Below, piece by piece: positions 24,438-32,223 of a stretch of DNA of 40,286 nucleotides (the stretch's first letter is position 1; every line of letters starts with the position of its first letter). Both the position numbers and the translations under genes were made by a program. The notes beneath the pieces were generated by a model. It worked only from the letters and a program-made list of their open reading frames with translations, searched no databases and had not been told where the DNA came from. The DNA lies in the NCBI GenBank assembly GCA_964473155.1, contig CAYYNT010000040.1, positions 1 to 40,286 on the forward strand. The letters are read 5' to 3'. Origin of the DNA: JAJFUG01 sp964473155 (GTDB lineage: Bacteria > Gemmatimonadota > Glassbacteria > GWA2-58-10).

Positions 24438-24742
24438 GGCTTATACCCTCAGAGATTATCTTTATGAAGCTGCAATCCTTTTGGAACTAATAAGTTGCCA
24501 ATACGCTGTCGAATTCAAAGTGCTTAACTGTCCATAGTATAGTTAGCTAACAATATATGCCTCTGACTGAGCGACGGCAACCTTATCGACACGACTAAAC
24601 CCCTTGAATTCTGATTCGCGATAATCATCCAGTGGCTATGCTATTCAGGTCTGTTATTGACGATATCATTTAGCAGAAACTATGCCAAAATTTTTTCTGG
24701 AATAATAGTGGATCAGTTATCCATCGGTTTTGAAACTCACCC
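24438..24742. other. AT-rich region upstream of the PIN/partner pair
   Basis: About 300 bp without an ORF. It holds the candidate promoter and palindrome at 24536-24551. The AT-rich composition matches the toxin pair and ends near 24740, where GC-rich DNA with the arfB remnant begins. Confidence 0.55.
24536..24551 (-). promoter_or_regulatory. Possible promoter and operator of the PIN pair
   Basis: A perfect 10-bp palindrome, GTTAGCTAAC (24542-24551), directly abuts a TATACT hexamer on the minus strand (24541 down to 24536). A repressor bound there would sit between the -10 and -35. The start of the 314-residue gene is about 95 bp downstream. No clear -35 is seen, so this is tentative. Confidence 0.3.
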
Positions 24743-24873
24743 ATCCTCCCCCTGAGCCTCTTTTTCTCTCCCTGCCTTTTCTTGGCCTCCAGGCGTTTTC
24801 CCTGCGCCGCGCGGGAAGGTTTGGTCTTCTTGCGCGGCTTCGGGGCGGCTCCAGCGCGTGAAGCTACCTCGGC
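24743..24873 (-). pseudogene. Remnant of a second arfB (C-terminal part only)
   Basis: The minus strand translates to PKPRKKTKPSRAA...GKRLEAKKRQGEKKRLRGR, closely matching the basic C-terminal tail of the intact ArfB encoded at 26954-27373 (PRPRKRTKPSRAA...EKRLEAKKKQGEKKRLRGR). DNA similarity is highest over about 24757-24796. The GGQ domain is missing; stops (TGA, TAG) occur in frame just upstream, and the original stop codon is lost. It is a truncated, diverged copy in the same orientation as the intact gene about 2.2 kb away. Confidence 0.8.
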
Positions 24874-24903
24874 CTATCCTTTTCAGTCGAGATAGCTTCG
24901 CGC
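24856..24903. repeat. Long imperfect hairpin in the arfB remnant
   Basis: GAAGCTACCTCG (24860-24871) pairs with CGAGATAGCTTC (24888-24899) with one mismatch, and the stem extends outward by GCGT/GCGC. The loop is 16 nt. There is no T-run, so it is not a terminator. It lies at the point where arfB similarity ends, as if inserted or created at the breakpoint. Confidence 0.6.
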
Positions 24904-24934
24904 ATCTCAAATAGCTCGAAATAAAAACTCCTCT

Positions 24935-26197
24935 TCACTCTCCAGCCGTTTCCAGTATCAGCAGCGCGTCCTCCCAGCCCTCGGGCGTCGAGAATTTCCG
25001 CACACCCGCATTCGGGAAACTGCCCGCCGCAGTCGCGGCGCCGGTCACCGGATCGATCCAGCTTGCTTTGACATTCCCGGCGGCCTTATCCATGTTTATC
25101 GCGAAATCGCTTTTACTGCCCAGGTAAACCATCACCCACTTGCCGTCTTTATGACGGGCCGCCAGGTTCAATATCTGGCCCTCGACATTGCCTCCGCTCG
25201 CAAATATGGACTGGTCCGGAACGAGATACCACCACTGGTTCAGCCCCTCGAATATCTTTCTCAGTACACCCATCTGGACCGCGCCAGGTGCATACAAAGC
25301 TTCTTTCCATGTTGGAAGCACCCGCCAACTGTCATTGTGCCCGTAGGTGTGATGGCTCCCGGCCAGATATGAGTAATACGCCTGCCGACGGACCCAGAGA
25401 GGCGTCACATCAAACCCGTACTCCGAACCGTTCTCATACGCCCCCTCGGCCATCAGGACCGGCTTGACCGGCTTAAGATTATAATCATTTGTCACCATCG
25501 GATAGATCAGCTCCACGTCCTTCCAGGTCTGCATCGAGTTGAAATCCAGCCACTCCTCGGAATGAATGAAACTGGAGGTGTAGGGCGATGGATCGGGCTT
25601 GAACGTGATAAGATGATATCCCCCGTCCCCCTCGTGCAGGCCCGCGGCCAGTTCCCGCAACACCGGAATAAACTCCGGTTTCGCCTCCGGCGTCATGGAC
25701 CAGACTATGTTGGGCGTATCCTTGTAACGTCCGGCCAGCCATTTCGCCCAGGCACGGGCATTGTCCACTGTTATCAGCTTGCGGTAGCGCTGATGGTAGA
25801 GTGTGATCGAAAAGGTCACGTCATTTTCGCGCGCGATCTGGATGACCGAATCGACATTCTGGAAATATTTCTCGTTCGGCGTGAGGGGATTGTCATTGAT
25901 CCAGGCTTTTTCTCCGCAGACATTGGGCTTGGTCCCGTCACCTACTCCCATGAGCATCGCCTGGATGAAAGTAAATCCGTTTTTCCTCACGCTTTCGATA
26001 GTAATCCTGGCCTCTTCACGCGTATACTCCCTGAAAATCTGCCACTGAGTCGTCCCCAGCCAGAAAACAGGGCTGTCCTGCTGATCCACAAAGTATCGTC
26101 CGTTATCGCTCACTTTGACCGGATAGGCCGGCTGCCCGGCGAACGCGCTGCCTGTGAACGCCAAAAGGAGAGTCAGCAGGATTATTATGCGTTTCAT
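24935..26197 (-). CDS. Secreted glycoside hydrolase, DUF4038 / GH140-like
   Basis: 420 residues from the chosen ATG, which begins a classical signal peptide ending in GSAFA; an upstream extension of 44 codons would bury the signal. The N-terminal TIM-barrel part shows SPVFWLGTTQWQIFREYTREEA, then NGFTFIQAMLMG, ITLYHQRY, KDTPNIVWSMTPEAK and LMAEGAYE, with acidic residues suited to acid/base and nucleophile roles. The C-terminal 100 residues form a beta domain of the Collagen_bind_2 type (WVMVYLGSKSDF...WIDPVTGA). DUF4038 proteins include the GH140 apiosidase of gut Bacteroides that acts on rhamnogalacturonan II. Target glycan here is unknown. Secreted or periplasmic. Confidence 0.82.
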   Translation of the reverse strand: MKRIIILLTLLLAFTGSAFAGQPAYPVKVSDNGRYFVDQQDSPVFWLGTTQWQIFREYTREEARITIESVRKNGFTFIQAMLMGVGDGTKPNVCGEKAWINDNPLTPNEKYFQNVDSVIQIARENDVTFSITLYHQRYRKLITVDNARAWAKWLAGRYKDTPNIVWSMTPEAKPEFIPVLRELAAGLHEGDGGYHLITFKPDPSPYTSSFIHSEEWLDFNSMQTWKDVELIYPMVTNDYNLKPVKPVLMAEGAYENGSEYGFDVTPLWVRRQAYYSYLAGSHHTYGHNDSWRVLPTWKEALYAPGAVQMGVLRKIFEGLNQWWYLVPDQSIFASGGNVEGQILNLAARHKDGKWVMVYLGSKSDFAINMDKAAGNVKASWIDPVTGAATAAGSFPNAGVRKFSTPEGWEDALLILETAGE

Positions 26198-26325
26198 TTC
26201 TGTTTTACCTTTCCTTGATTGTTGTTTTCTAAGTTCATCTTCAATATTATTGTTGGCCTCCTGGTAGTGGACGCTTAAAACCAGGCCCTGCGGAAGATGC
26301 AGACTGACCGCATCTTGACCGTGAT

Positions 26326-26859
26326 TCATTCCGGCCAGGCAAAGGGATATTCCGGCAGGTCCAGCCGTAGGGGGTTCAAGGCGATATATTCCCGAGCTGA
26401 ATCCAAATCTGTCTGGTTGCGGATGACATGCTCGTAATACCCACGCTGCCAGAGCGGCCCCCGGGTGATTCCTTTTCTTCGGGCCTCTCGGCTCACCGCC
26501 GCCTTGAATACGCCGACAACATTCCCCAGTTCCGGCAATCCTCCTGCCCCCGGCCTTGCCGTAGGGGCGGGATATATCCCGCCCGGCCTCTCCGATACAA
26601 ATGCCAGAATACCATGCAGATGATTCGGCATAACAACCCAGACATCCAATTTAACGCCCGGAAAATGCTTCGGGATATCCAGCCAGCATCTTTCTACAAT
26701 CCGTCCGGTTTCTGACAGAATGACCGCTCCTCTGTTCAACGAACTGAACCCCTTCAAACGGTTGCAGGCGCAGATTGTGACCATGTAAGCACCGGGAGAT
26801 GAATAATCATATCCCCGCAGACGGATAGTTTTTCTCTGTTTGAACCTGATGCCGGTCAT
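26326..26859 (-). CDS. REP-associated tyrosine transposase (RAYT, Y1_Tnp family) with an embedded hairpin repeat
   Basis: 177 residues, apparently intact. HUH motif HLH (residues 80-82 in VVMPNHLHGIL), a WQRGYYEHVIR block and the C-terminal REYIALNP with Y158, the likely nucleophile. RAYTs are single-copy, domesticated relatives of IS200/IS605 transposases that recognise palindromic REP elements and are thought to spread them. Residues 92-100 (PGGIYPAPT) are encoded by a 20-bp perfect palindrome plus CCTAC tail of the same family as the intergenic hairpins, so a REP lies in frame within the gene. Insertions of this kind between the HUH motif and the C-terminal part are recalled from other RAYT-like proteins (GxxPAPT segments). 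No good ribosome site precedes the ATG. Confidence 0.88.
   Translation of the reverse strand: MTGIRFKQRKTIRLRGYDYSSPGAYMVTICACNRLKGFSSLNRGAVILSETGRIVERCWLDIPKHFPGVKLDVWVVMPNHLHGILAFVSERPGGIYPAPTARPGAGGLPELGNVVGVFKAAVSREARRKGITRGPLWQRGYYEHVIRNQTDLDSAREYIALNPLRLDLPEYPFAWPE
26565..26584 (-). repeat. REP-like palindrome inside the RAYT gene
   Basis: Perfect 20-bp palindrome GGGCGGGATATATCCCGCCC, followed on the minus strand by CTACGG exactly as in the intergenic copy at 26934-26957, which differs only in the stem (CGCG for CGGG, with compensating change on the other arm). It keeps the reading frame. Confidence 0.9.
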
Positions 26860-26933
26860 TATGGGACGCAGGTGAGTTGTATCTCGCCTCTACTATGAAA
26901 AATATGTTACCGTGTAAATCCCGGCCGTTTCGA

Positions 26934-26957
26934 GGGCGCGATATATCGCGCCCCTAC
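26934..26957 (+). repeat. REP-like palindrome upstream of the RAYT gene
   Basis: Perfect 20-bp palindrome GGGCGCGATATATCGCGCCC plus the CTAC tail, 75 bp upstream of the RAYT start and just past the arfB stop. Nearest relative of the copy within the transposase gene. Confidence 0.88.
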
Positions 26958-27373
26958 GGTTCAATTCTCCCTCTTAGCCTCTTTTTCTCCCCCTGCTTTT
27001 TCTTAGCCTCCAGGCGCTTCTCGCGCGCGGCGCGTGATGGCTTTGTCCTTTTACGCGGCCTGGGCGGAGGCTCCAGGGCGCGGGCGACCAGCCCAGCCAG
27101 GCGCGCTCGGGCTTCCAGACGGTTGGCCTCGCGGGTGCGGTAGCGCCGCGCCTCGATTATTATCTCGCCCCCGGCCGTGGCCCGTTTCCCGGCCAGGCGG
27201 AGGAGGCGCTGACGCACCTCCCCCGTCAGGACCGGGCATTCCATGACTCTGAAACGTAGCTGCACCGCCGTGGCCACCTTGTTCACGTTCTGGCCGCCGG
27301 GGCCGCTCGAGCGGATAAACGTCTCACTCAACTGGCTGTCCTCGAGCGTTATTCCGGGCGCGATCTCGATCAT
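26954..27373 (-). CDS. arfB: Alternative ribosome-rescue factor ArfB (peptidyl-tRNA hydrolase)
   Basis: 139 residues, the usual size. GGQ catalytic motif at 26-28 in IRSSGPGGQNVNKV, followed by the release-factor-like domain, and a Lys/Arg-rich C-terminal tail (PSRAAREKRLEAKKKQGEKKR) that enters the empty mRNA channel of stalled ribosomes. It hydrolyses peptidyl-tRNA on ribosomes stuck without a stop codon. It starts 27 bp after the stop of the DUF1080 gene and probably shares its transcript, though no strong ribosome site is visible. A broken copy of the tail lies at 24743-24873. Confidence 0.95.
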   Translation of the reverse strand: MIEIAPGITLEDSQLSETFIRSSGPGGQNVNKVATAVQLRFRVMECPVLTGEVRQRLLRLAGKRATAGGEIIIEARRYRTREANRLEARARLAGLVARALEPPPRPRKRTKPSRAAREKRLEAKKKQGEKKRLRGRIEP

Positions 27374-27400
27374 CCGCTTACAGCCCCGGCGCGGCGCGCC

Positions 27401-28717
27401 TCAGGGCAGCTCCTTGACATAGATGTTGGCGAACTGGATCAGGTCGCCGTGGTGCTGGAGTGCGATCGGGCCGCTCTCCGGCACCCCCGGCAGTTCGGCC
27501 TTGTCGATCACCAGCTTGCCGTTCAGGTAAACCGTGACCACGCTCCCCTCCATCGTGATCTCGAACCGGTTCCACTCGCCGATCGGCTTGTCCGCGTTGA
27601 GGATCGGGGTGACCGCACGGCGCACCTCGGGCGGCATTGTCTCGTCCATCCGGTAGCCGTAGAACTCACCCGAGCCGACCGGCCAGTTCCAGATATTGAC
27701 CTGCGCCTTGGAGCTTCCGCGCAGATAAACGCCGCTGTCGCCGGCATCCGGCACCGGCGCTTTCACCTCATTGCCCTTTTCGTCCTTCAGGTGGCTGCCG
27801 TCCGGCAGCACCACCGGGACTGTGTCGATCACGGCCGGGCCGTTCTGCCGCCAGTCGACAATCAGCTTGAAATTCTTGTAGGACTTTTCGGACCAGAGGT
27901 TCTTGTCCTCGCCCTCGGCCTCGCTCTTGCCGTCATAGTCGATTATCCAGTCTTTCGCCACCCAGTGGCCCTCGTTGCCGGGGACCTGTTTCCAGTTGCG
28001 GAAATCCAGGCCGGTGTACAGGCTCACATAACCCTCGTCTTCTTTCGCGGTCACCTCGGGACGCGGATTGGAACCCGGCAGCTCACTGATCCGGATGTTG
28101 CGGAAATAGACCAGGCTGCCCTCGCTCTCCAGACAGATATAACCCTTGCGCGGGTTGCAGTTGTAGGCCCGGTTGACCTCTTTGCCGTTGACCCACAGCT
28201 TGAGCACCCCATCCTTGCTCTCCACGCGATAGCGGTTCCACTGCCCGGCGGGCTTGGCGTTGTTTTCCCAGGGAAGGGCGCGCTGCCAGCCCTCGGGATG
28301 CGGCCGTCCGGGAACGAGCGTAGCGCCGTGGATCGAGAAAATGTCGCCGTGGTTGCCGTCCATCACCTGTATCTCCACCGAACGGGTGAACGGCTGGCCC
28401 GGCGCGGTGATCGCGTCCGAATGCACGAACAGCCCGGCGTTGCCCCCGGCCACGGTGTGCTGCCATTCAACTTCCAGCACGTAGTTCTCGTACATCTTCT
28501 CAGTACGCAGCACGCCTGTCGGGATGCCGGTGCAGACAATCATGTTGTCCTTGACTGTCCAGGTCTCCGGAGCGCAGTTGACATTGACCCAGCCGGTCAG
28601 GTCCTTGCCGTTGAACAGGGGGACAAAATCCAGCCCCGCGCTGGACGGCCCGCAGGCGAAGAAGCTCCAGGCCGCGGCCACGGCCGCGAGGGCCAGTGCT
28701 GAATAAAGCTTTTTCAT
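27401..28717 (-). CDS. Lipoprotein with two 3-keto-disaccharide hydrolase (DUF1080) domains
   Basis: 438 residues. The N-terminal signal ends in WSFFAC, a lipobox-like sequence, so a lipid anchor at the cysteine is likely. Two DUF1080 domains follow: about 28-210 (FVPLFNGKDLTGWVNV ... KLWVNGKEVNRAYN ... VYFRNIRISELPG) and about 225-438 (VSLYTGLDFRNWKQVPG ... VYLNGKLVIDKAEL ... FANIYVKELP). DUF1080 has a jelly-roll fold related to concanavalin-like lectins; some members hydrolyse 3-keto-glycosides produced by sugar 3-dehydrogenases. The paired domains may both bind or cleave. The ATG has GGAGG seven bases upstream. Divergent from the SSS symporter gene. Confidence 0.85.
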   Translation of the reverse strand: MKKLYSALALAAVAAAWSFFACGPSSAGLDFVPLFNGKDLTGWVNVNCAPETWTVKDNMIVCTGIPTGVLRTEKMYENYVLEVEWQHTVAGGNAGLFVHSDAITAPGQPFTRSVEIQVMDGNHGDIFSIHGATLVPGRPHPEGWQRALPWENNAKPAGQWNRYRVESKDGVLKLWVNGKEVNRAYNCNPRKGYICLESEGSLVYFRNIRISELPGSNPRPEVTAKEDEGYVSLYTGLDFRNWKQVPGNEGHWVAKDWIIDYDGKSEAEGEDKNLWSEKSYKNFKLIVDWRQNGPAVIDTVPVVLPDGSHLKDEKGNEVKAPVPDAGDSGVYLRGSSKAQVNIWNWPVGSGEFYGYRMDETMPPEVRRAVTPILNADKPIGEWNRFEITMEGSVVTVYLNGKLVIDKAELPGVPESGPIALQHHGDLIQFANIYVKELP

Positions 28718-28880
28718 CCGTACACCTCCGGAAACGTTGTGGATCAGGTTGGGCAGCCCGCAGGCCACCGGGACGGAAACGCATTACGCTGTCAAGAAAT
28801 AAACAAACCGGGCTGGATTCATTGTAGCTCAAGCCCGTGGTCAAGTCAATCCAGAAATAACGGCAAGGCTTTGACAAACC

Positions 28881-28910
28881 TTGACAGACAGCCTGAACCG
28901 GCTGCAAAAT
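28881..28910 (+). promoter_or_regulatory. Possible promoter of the SSS symporter gene
   Basis: TTGACA at 28881-28886 and CAAAAT at 28905-28910, 18-bp spacing, about 55 bp before the start codon. A second TTGACA stands at 28871-28876. The -10 is weak. Confidence 0.3.
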
Positions 28911-28964
28911 TCTGTCTCGTATATTCTCATTCCCTGCAGTGCACCTCTGTCAAGGGACTTCCAG

Positions 28965-30578
28965 ATGATCCATTTCAACTATCTCGACTGGTTCTGGGTA
29001 ATCGCCTACATACTGCTGATGGTTATCACCGGGGTGCTGTTCCACCGCCTGGCCTCTCGCAGCGAGAGCGACTACTTCCTGGCTGACCGCGACCTGCCCT
29101 GGTGGCTCCCCGCCACCAGCGTCTACGCCACGCACACGGCCACTGACACGCCGATCTGGATGAGCGGCGTGATCTACCGCTACGGGCTTTCCGGAATCTG
29201 GTACTCGTTCTTCTGCGCCTGGTGCGCTATCAGCGCCTTTGTCAGCACCCGTATTTTCCGTCGCTCGGTGGCCTACACCCAGGCCGAATGGCAGAATCTC
29301 CGGTTCTCCGGTATGGGCGCCGAGCTTCTGCGCGGCTGGCTGGCCGGCTGGCAGGTGTTCATGAACATGTTCATCCTGGGTTGGGTGGGCATCGCCATGG
29401 GACGGGTGTTCCATTTCCTGTTCCCCGCGTATCCGGACTGGGTCGGGATGGTCCTGTTCAGCAGCATCTGCGCGGTTTACGTCCTGTTCGCCGGGTACTG
29501 GGGCGTGGTGATGGCCGACTTCCAGCAGGGGGTGATCGCTTTCGGCGTTATCCTCATCGTTTCGGTCTGGGAGATATGGGCCGCCGGCGGTCCCTCCGGC
29601 ATAATGGACAAACTCGCGGCAATGGGCCAGAGCTGGCGCGCCGACCCGTTCCATTTCACCGGCTGGTGGAGCGGCGATTTCCCTGCCGCCTGGTTTGTCA
29701 CCATGATCGTGGTGGCCCTTCTGGGCGGGATCGGCATGGGCACCAACCTTGACTGGTATGTGGAGGCCCAGCGCATCCAGAGCGCGCGGACAGTGCGTGA
29801 CGCCAGCTACTCGATCTGGTCCGGAACGGCCATGGTTCTCACCCGCAATGCCCTCTGGGCCGTTTCGATACTCGGTTTCTTCGTGCTCTTCCCCAGCATC
29901 CTTGACCCCTCTGAATATGAGATGGCCTGGTTCATTTTCGGCTTCAAGGTGCTGCCCGCGGGCATGGTCGGTTTCTTCTTCGCCGCCATCCTGGCGATAC
30001 ATTTCAGCAGCGTGGCCACGATCATGAACCTCGGGGCGATGTATTTCACCCGCGACATATACCACCATTACCTGAATCCGCAGGCCTCGGAGAAGCGGCT
30101 GGTCTGGGTCGGACGGGTCAGCACGCTGCTGATCCTGGTCGGTTCGTTTTTTTATGGCCTGATGATGGAGAACATCACCCGCTGGCTGATTTTCGCTCTC
30201 TGGATCATGGCTGCCGGAAGCTGGCTGCCGATGATCCTGCAGGTGATCTGGTGGCGGTTCAACAGTTGGGGCTTTTTGACTTCCTGGCTGGCCAACCTTC
30301 TGCTGTCCTGGCTGGTGGTCTGGGTGCTGCCCGCCTATGGAATCCTACCGGAACTCCTTGACTATCAGCAGTTCTGGCTTCTGTTAGGTCTGGGAATGCT
30401 GATTTACCTGCCGGTGACTTTCCTCACCCCGCCGGATGACATGAAACGTCTGGTGCGGTTCTATGTGATGAGCCGCCCGATAGGTTTTTGGGGGCCGGTG
30501 CACCGCGAGGCGGTGCGCCTGGGGATGCTCCCTCCGGAGCCGGGAAAAGGAGCCAGGGCCGAAAACATAGTGGCATGA
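28965..30578 (+). CDS. Sodium:solute symporter, SSS family (sugar-type)
   Basis: 537 residues with about thirteen hydrophobic segments. The pattern is that of SSS/SGLT proteins: ITGVLFHRLASRSESDYFLADRDLPW, then ATSVYATHTATDTPIW in the first core helix, GWVGIAMGR, and IHFSSVATIMNLGAMYFTRDIY with the conserved serine pair of the Na2 site region. The protein should import a sugar or a sugar acid with Na+. It is flanked by a DUF1080 lipoprotein and a GHL10 hydrolase, so a breakdown product of their glycan is the probable cargo. AAGGGA precedes the chosen ATG; the 28-codon upstream extension is rejected. Confidence 0.9.
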   Translation: MIHFNYLDWFWVIAYILLMVITGVLFHRLASRSESDYFLADRDLPWWLPATSVYATHTATDTPIWMSGVIYRYGLSGIWYSFFCAWCAISAFVSTRIFRRSVAYTQAEWQNLRFSGMGAELLRGWLAGWQVFMNMFILGWVGIAMGRVFHFLFPAYPDWVGMVLFSSICAVYVLFAGYWGVVMADFQQGVIAFGVILIVSVWEIWAAGGPSGIMDKLAAMGQSWRADPFHFTGWWSGDFPAAWFVTMIVVALLGGIGMGTNLDWYVEAQRIQSARTVRDASYSIWSGTAMVLTRNALWAVSILGFFVLFPSILDPSEYEMAWFIFGFKVLPAGMVGFFFAAILAIHFSSVATIMNLGAMYFTRDIYHHYLNPQASEKRLVWVGRVSTLLILVGSFFYGLMMENITRWLIFALWIMAAGSWLPMILQVIWWRFNSWGFLTSWLANLLLSWLVVWVLPAYGILPELLDYQQFWLLLGLGMLIYLPVTFLTPPDDMKRLVRFYVMSRPIGFWGPVHREAVRLGMLPPEPGKGARAENIVA

Positions 30579-30625
30579 GATAAAAATTGTCTCTTGAAAA
30601 AGAGGTTGTCCCAAAAGTCTAAAAT

Positions 30626-30653
30626 GTAGGGGCGACCGGCCGGTCGCCCCTAC
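30626..30653. repeat. REP-like perfect 28-bp palindrome
   Basis: GTAGGGGCGACCGG followed by its exact complement CCGGTCGCCCCTAC. Same outer arms as the other copies, different centre. It lies between the SSS stop and the bidirectional terminator. Confidence 0.88.
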
Positions 30654-30710
30654 GGAACTGCTTTAATTGCAAAAGGATAGATATTGCATCAATTCGCAAA
30701 GAGCAAAAAC

Positions 30711-30736
30711 GGGGACTATTGGGATAGCCCCTTTTT
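30711..30736. terminator. Bidirectional terminator between SSS and GHL10 genes
   Basis: GGGG-CTAT / ATAG-CCCC stem with a one-base bulge, T5 on the plus strand and A5 before the stem (T5 on the minus strand). It serves the two convergent genes. Confidence 0.75.
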
Positions 30737-30756
30737 ACCTCAAGATCGGCCTATTT

Positions 30757-32223
30757 CTATTCCACCTGGAACGGGAAACCGCGCGCCACGAAAGCCTTTT
30801 TCTCCCCGCTGCTCAGGATCATCTCGCCGGACAGGGCCAGACGGTAACGGCCCGCTGTCTGCGGAGCGGCTTTCAGGCCCTCTATCGCCGCCTTGTCCAG
30901 ATCCAGATGCGCCACGGTTGCGGCTGTCTCTCCATTTACCTTTTCCAGTAAAACATCGCCGCTCACTCTCGTCACGCCCTCGCGCAGCTTCGCCCGCAGC
31001 ATAACCACAGTCTGGAAGCCGATTTCCGTCCCCGCCGCATACACCGGGTAGCCCTCGGCGGTCCTTTTCAACGGCTCGGGCATGCGGAACCGGACCTCCG
31101 GCGCGCGGTGCGGAAGAAGCGCCTTGCCCGGAGTCAATTCCCGGCCCGCCTGGTCCAGCACCTTGAGCAGGGATTTCAGCTCGAACGCCACAAACCCGTC
31201 CTGCCCACGCTCGCGCCCCAGGCCGACCATCGTTTTCAGATCGTCGTAACCCTTGAACTCGTACATCCCCAGGCCGGTGTAGAACGGCGCAACGCCGCGG
31301 GTAAAGTCAAGCTGCGGAGTTATCGTTTTGACAAAATCATCCGGTTTGTTGCTGTAATCCATCGGGCAGATAAAGTCGAGGATTCCCTCATCCAGCCATT
31401 TCCACCACTCCTGGGCGTCGCTCACCCGGGTCCAGTCCAAGACGCCCGCGCGCCCGGCCAGCGAGACACAGACATACGGGTCGCGGCGGTGCACATCCAG
31501 CGCGATCTCGCGCGCCAGCGAGTGGATAAGCTGCCGCCGCCAGTCCTGATAAACCTCGTAGCGCTTGCCGCCTTTCGCGAAATCCGCGGGCCAGCCGCTC
31601 ATGTCCAGACCGCTCTCGGCGGCGAAATTCGCCTTGCACGAGTCGCAGTAGCAGAGCGACTCATCGGCGTAGCGCATGTAATCGAAATGCACGCCGTCCA
31701 CCGGGTAGCGTTCCATCAGCTCCAGCATGGCGTCGTGCTCGAGTTTGCGGTTGGCCGCCTGCGATGGGCAGAGCCAGTCTTTCATGCGGTAGTAGCCCTG
31801 ATCCACCATCACCTGGCCTACGTCCTTGCCCTCGCTCGAAACCTGCGTGCGCCCGGTGGCGCGCATGAACGTGCTGAACGAATCGGGCGCTCCGCTCGTG
31901 TACCAGTTGATCCGCCAGACATGCACCTCGATCCCGTGCTTGTGCGCGGCTTCCAGGCAGAGCGCCAGCTCATCGCGCCCGCCCCTATGCGGCAGGACCG
32001 CGCTCGGATACAGCGCCTGACCTGCGGTCTGCATGCAGGGGAAAACCATGTTGAACCCGGCGGAGGAGAGCGCGGCCATGGTGGAGTCCCAGTTCACGCC
32101 GCGCGGGCTGCCGATCCACACGCCGCGCCCCTCGCACAACGGCGGATTCCCGGCGGCGGAAAGAGTGTGGCCGCTGAAAAGGATAAGGATCAGGGTAAAA
32201 AAGAGCATCTTCTGTAAGCGCAT
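30757..32223 (-). CDS. Secreted GHL10-type (DUF187-like) glycoside hydrolase
   Basis: 488 residues with a signal peptide (about 1-23). The TIM-barrel family is recognised from EGRGVWIGSP near the N-terminus, HGIEVHVWRINWY, YPVDGVHFDYMRYAD (the conserved DG-x-D-Y-x-R segment) and a late DFICPMDYSN. The last 120 residues form a beta-rich tail. Members are predicted glycoside hydrolases; related enzymes of the GHL group act on peptidoglycan or host glycans, but most are untested. ATG with GGAGGAACC immediately upstream. The convergent SSS symporter gene suggests that they handle one substrate. Confidence 0.85.
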   Translation of the reverse strand: MRLQKMLFFTLILILFSGHTLSAAGNPPLCEGRGVWIGSPRGVNWDSTMAALSSAGFNMVFPCMQTAGQALYPSAVLPHRGGRDELALCLEAAHKHGIEVHVWRINWYTSGAPDSFSTFMRATGRTQVSSEGKDVGQVMVDQGYYRMKDWLCPSQAANRKLEHDAMLELMERYPVDGVHFDYMRYADESLCYCDSCKANFAAESGLDMSGWPADFAKGGKRYEVYQDWRRQLIHSLAREIALDVHRRDPYVCVSLAGRAGVLDWTRVSDAQEWWKWLDEGILDFICPMDYSNKPDDFVKTITPQLDFTRGVAPFYTGLGMYEFKGYDDLKTMVGLGRERGQDGFVAFELKSLLKVLDQAGRELTPGKALLPHRAPEVRFRMPEPLKRTAEGYPVYAAGTEIGFQTVVMLRAKLREGVTRVSGDVLLEKVNGETAATVAHLDLDKAAIEGLKAAPQTAGRYRLALSGEMILSSGEKKAFVARGFPFQVE

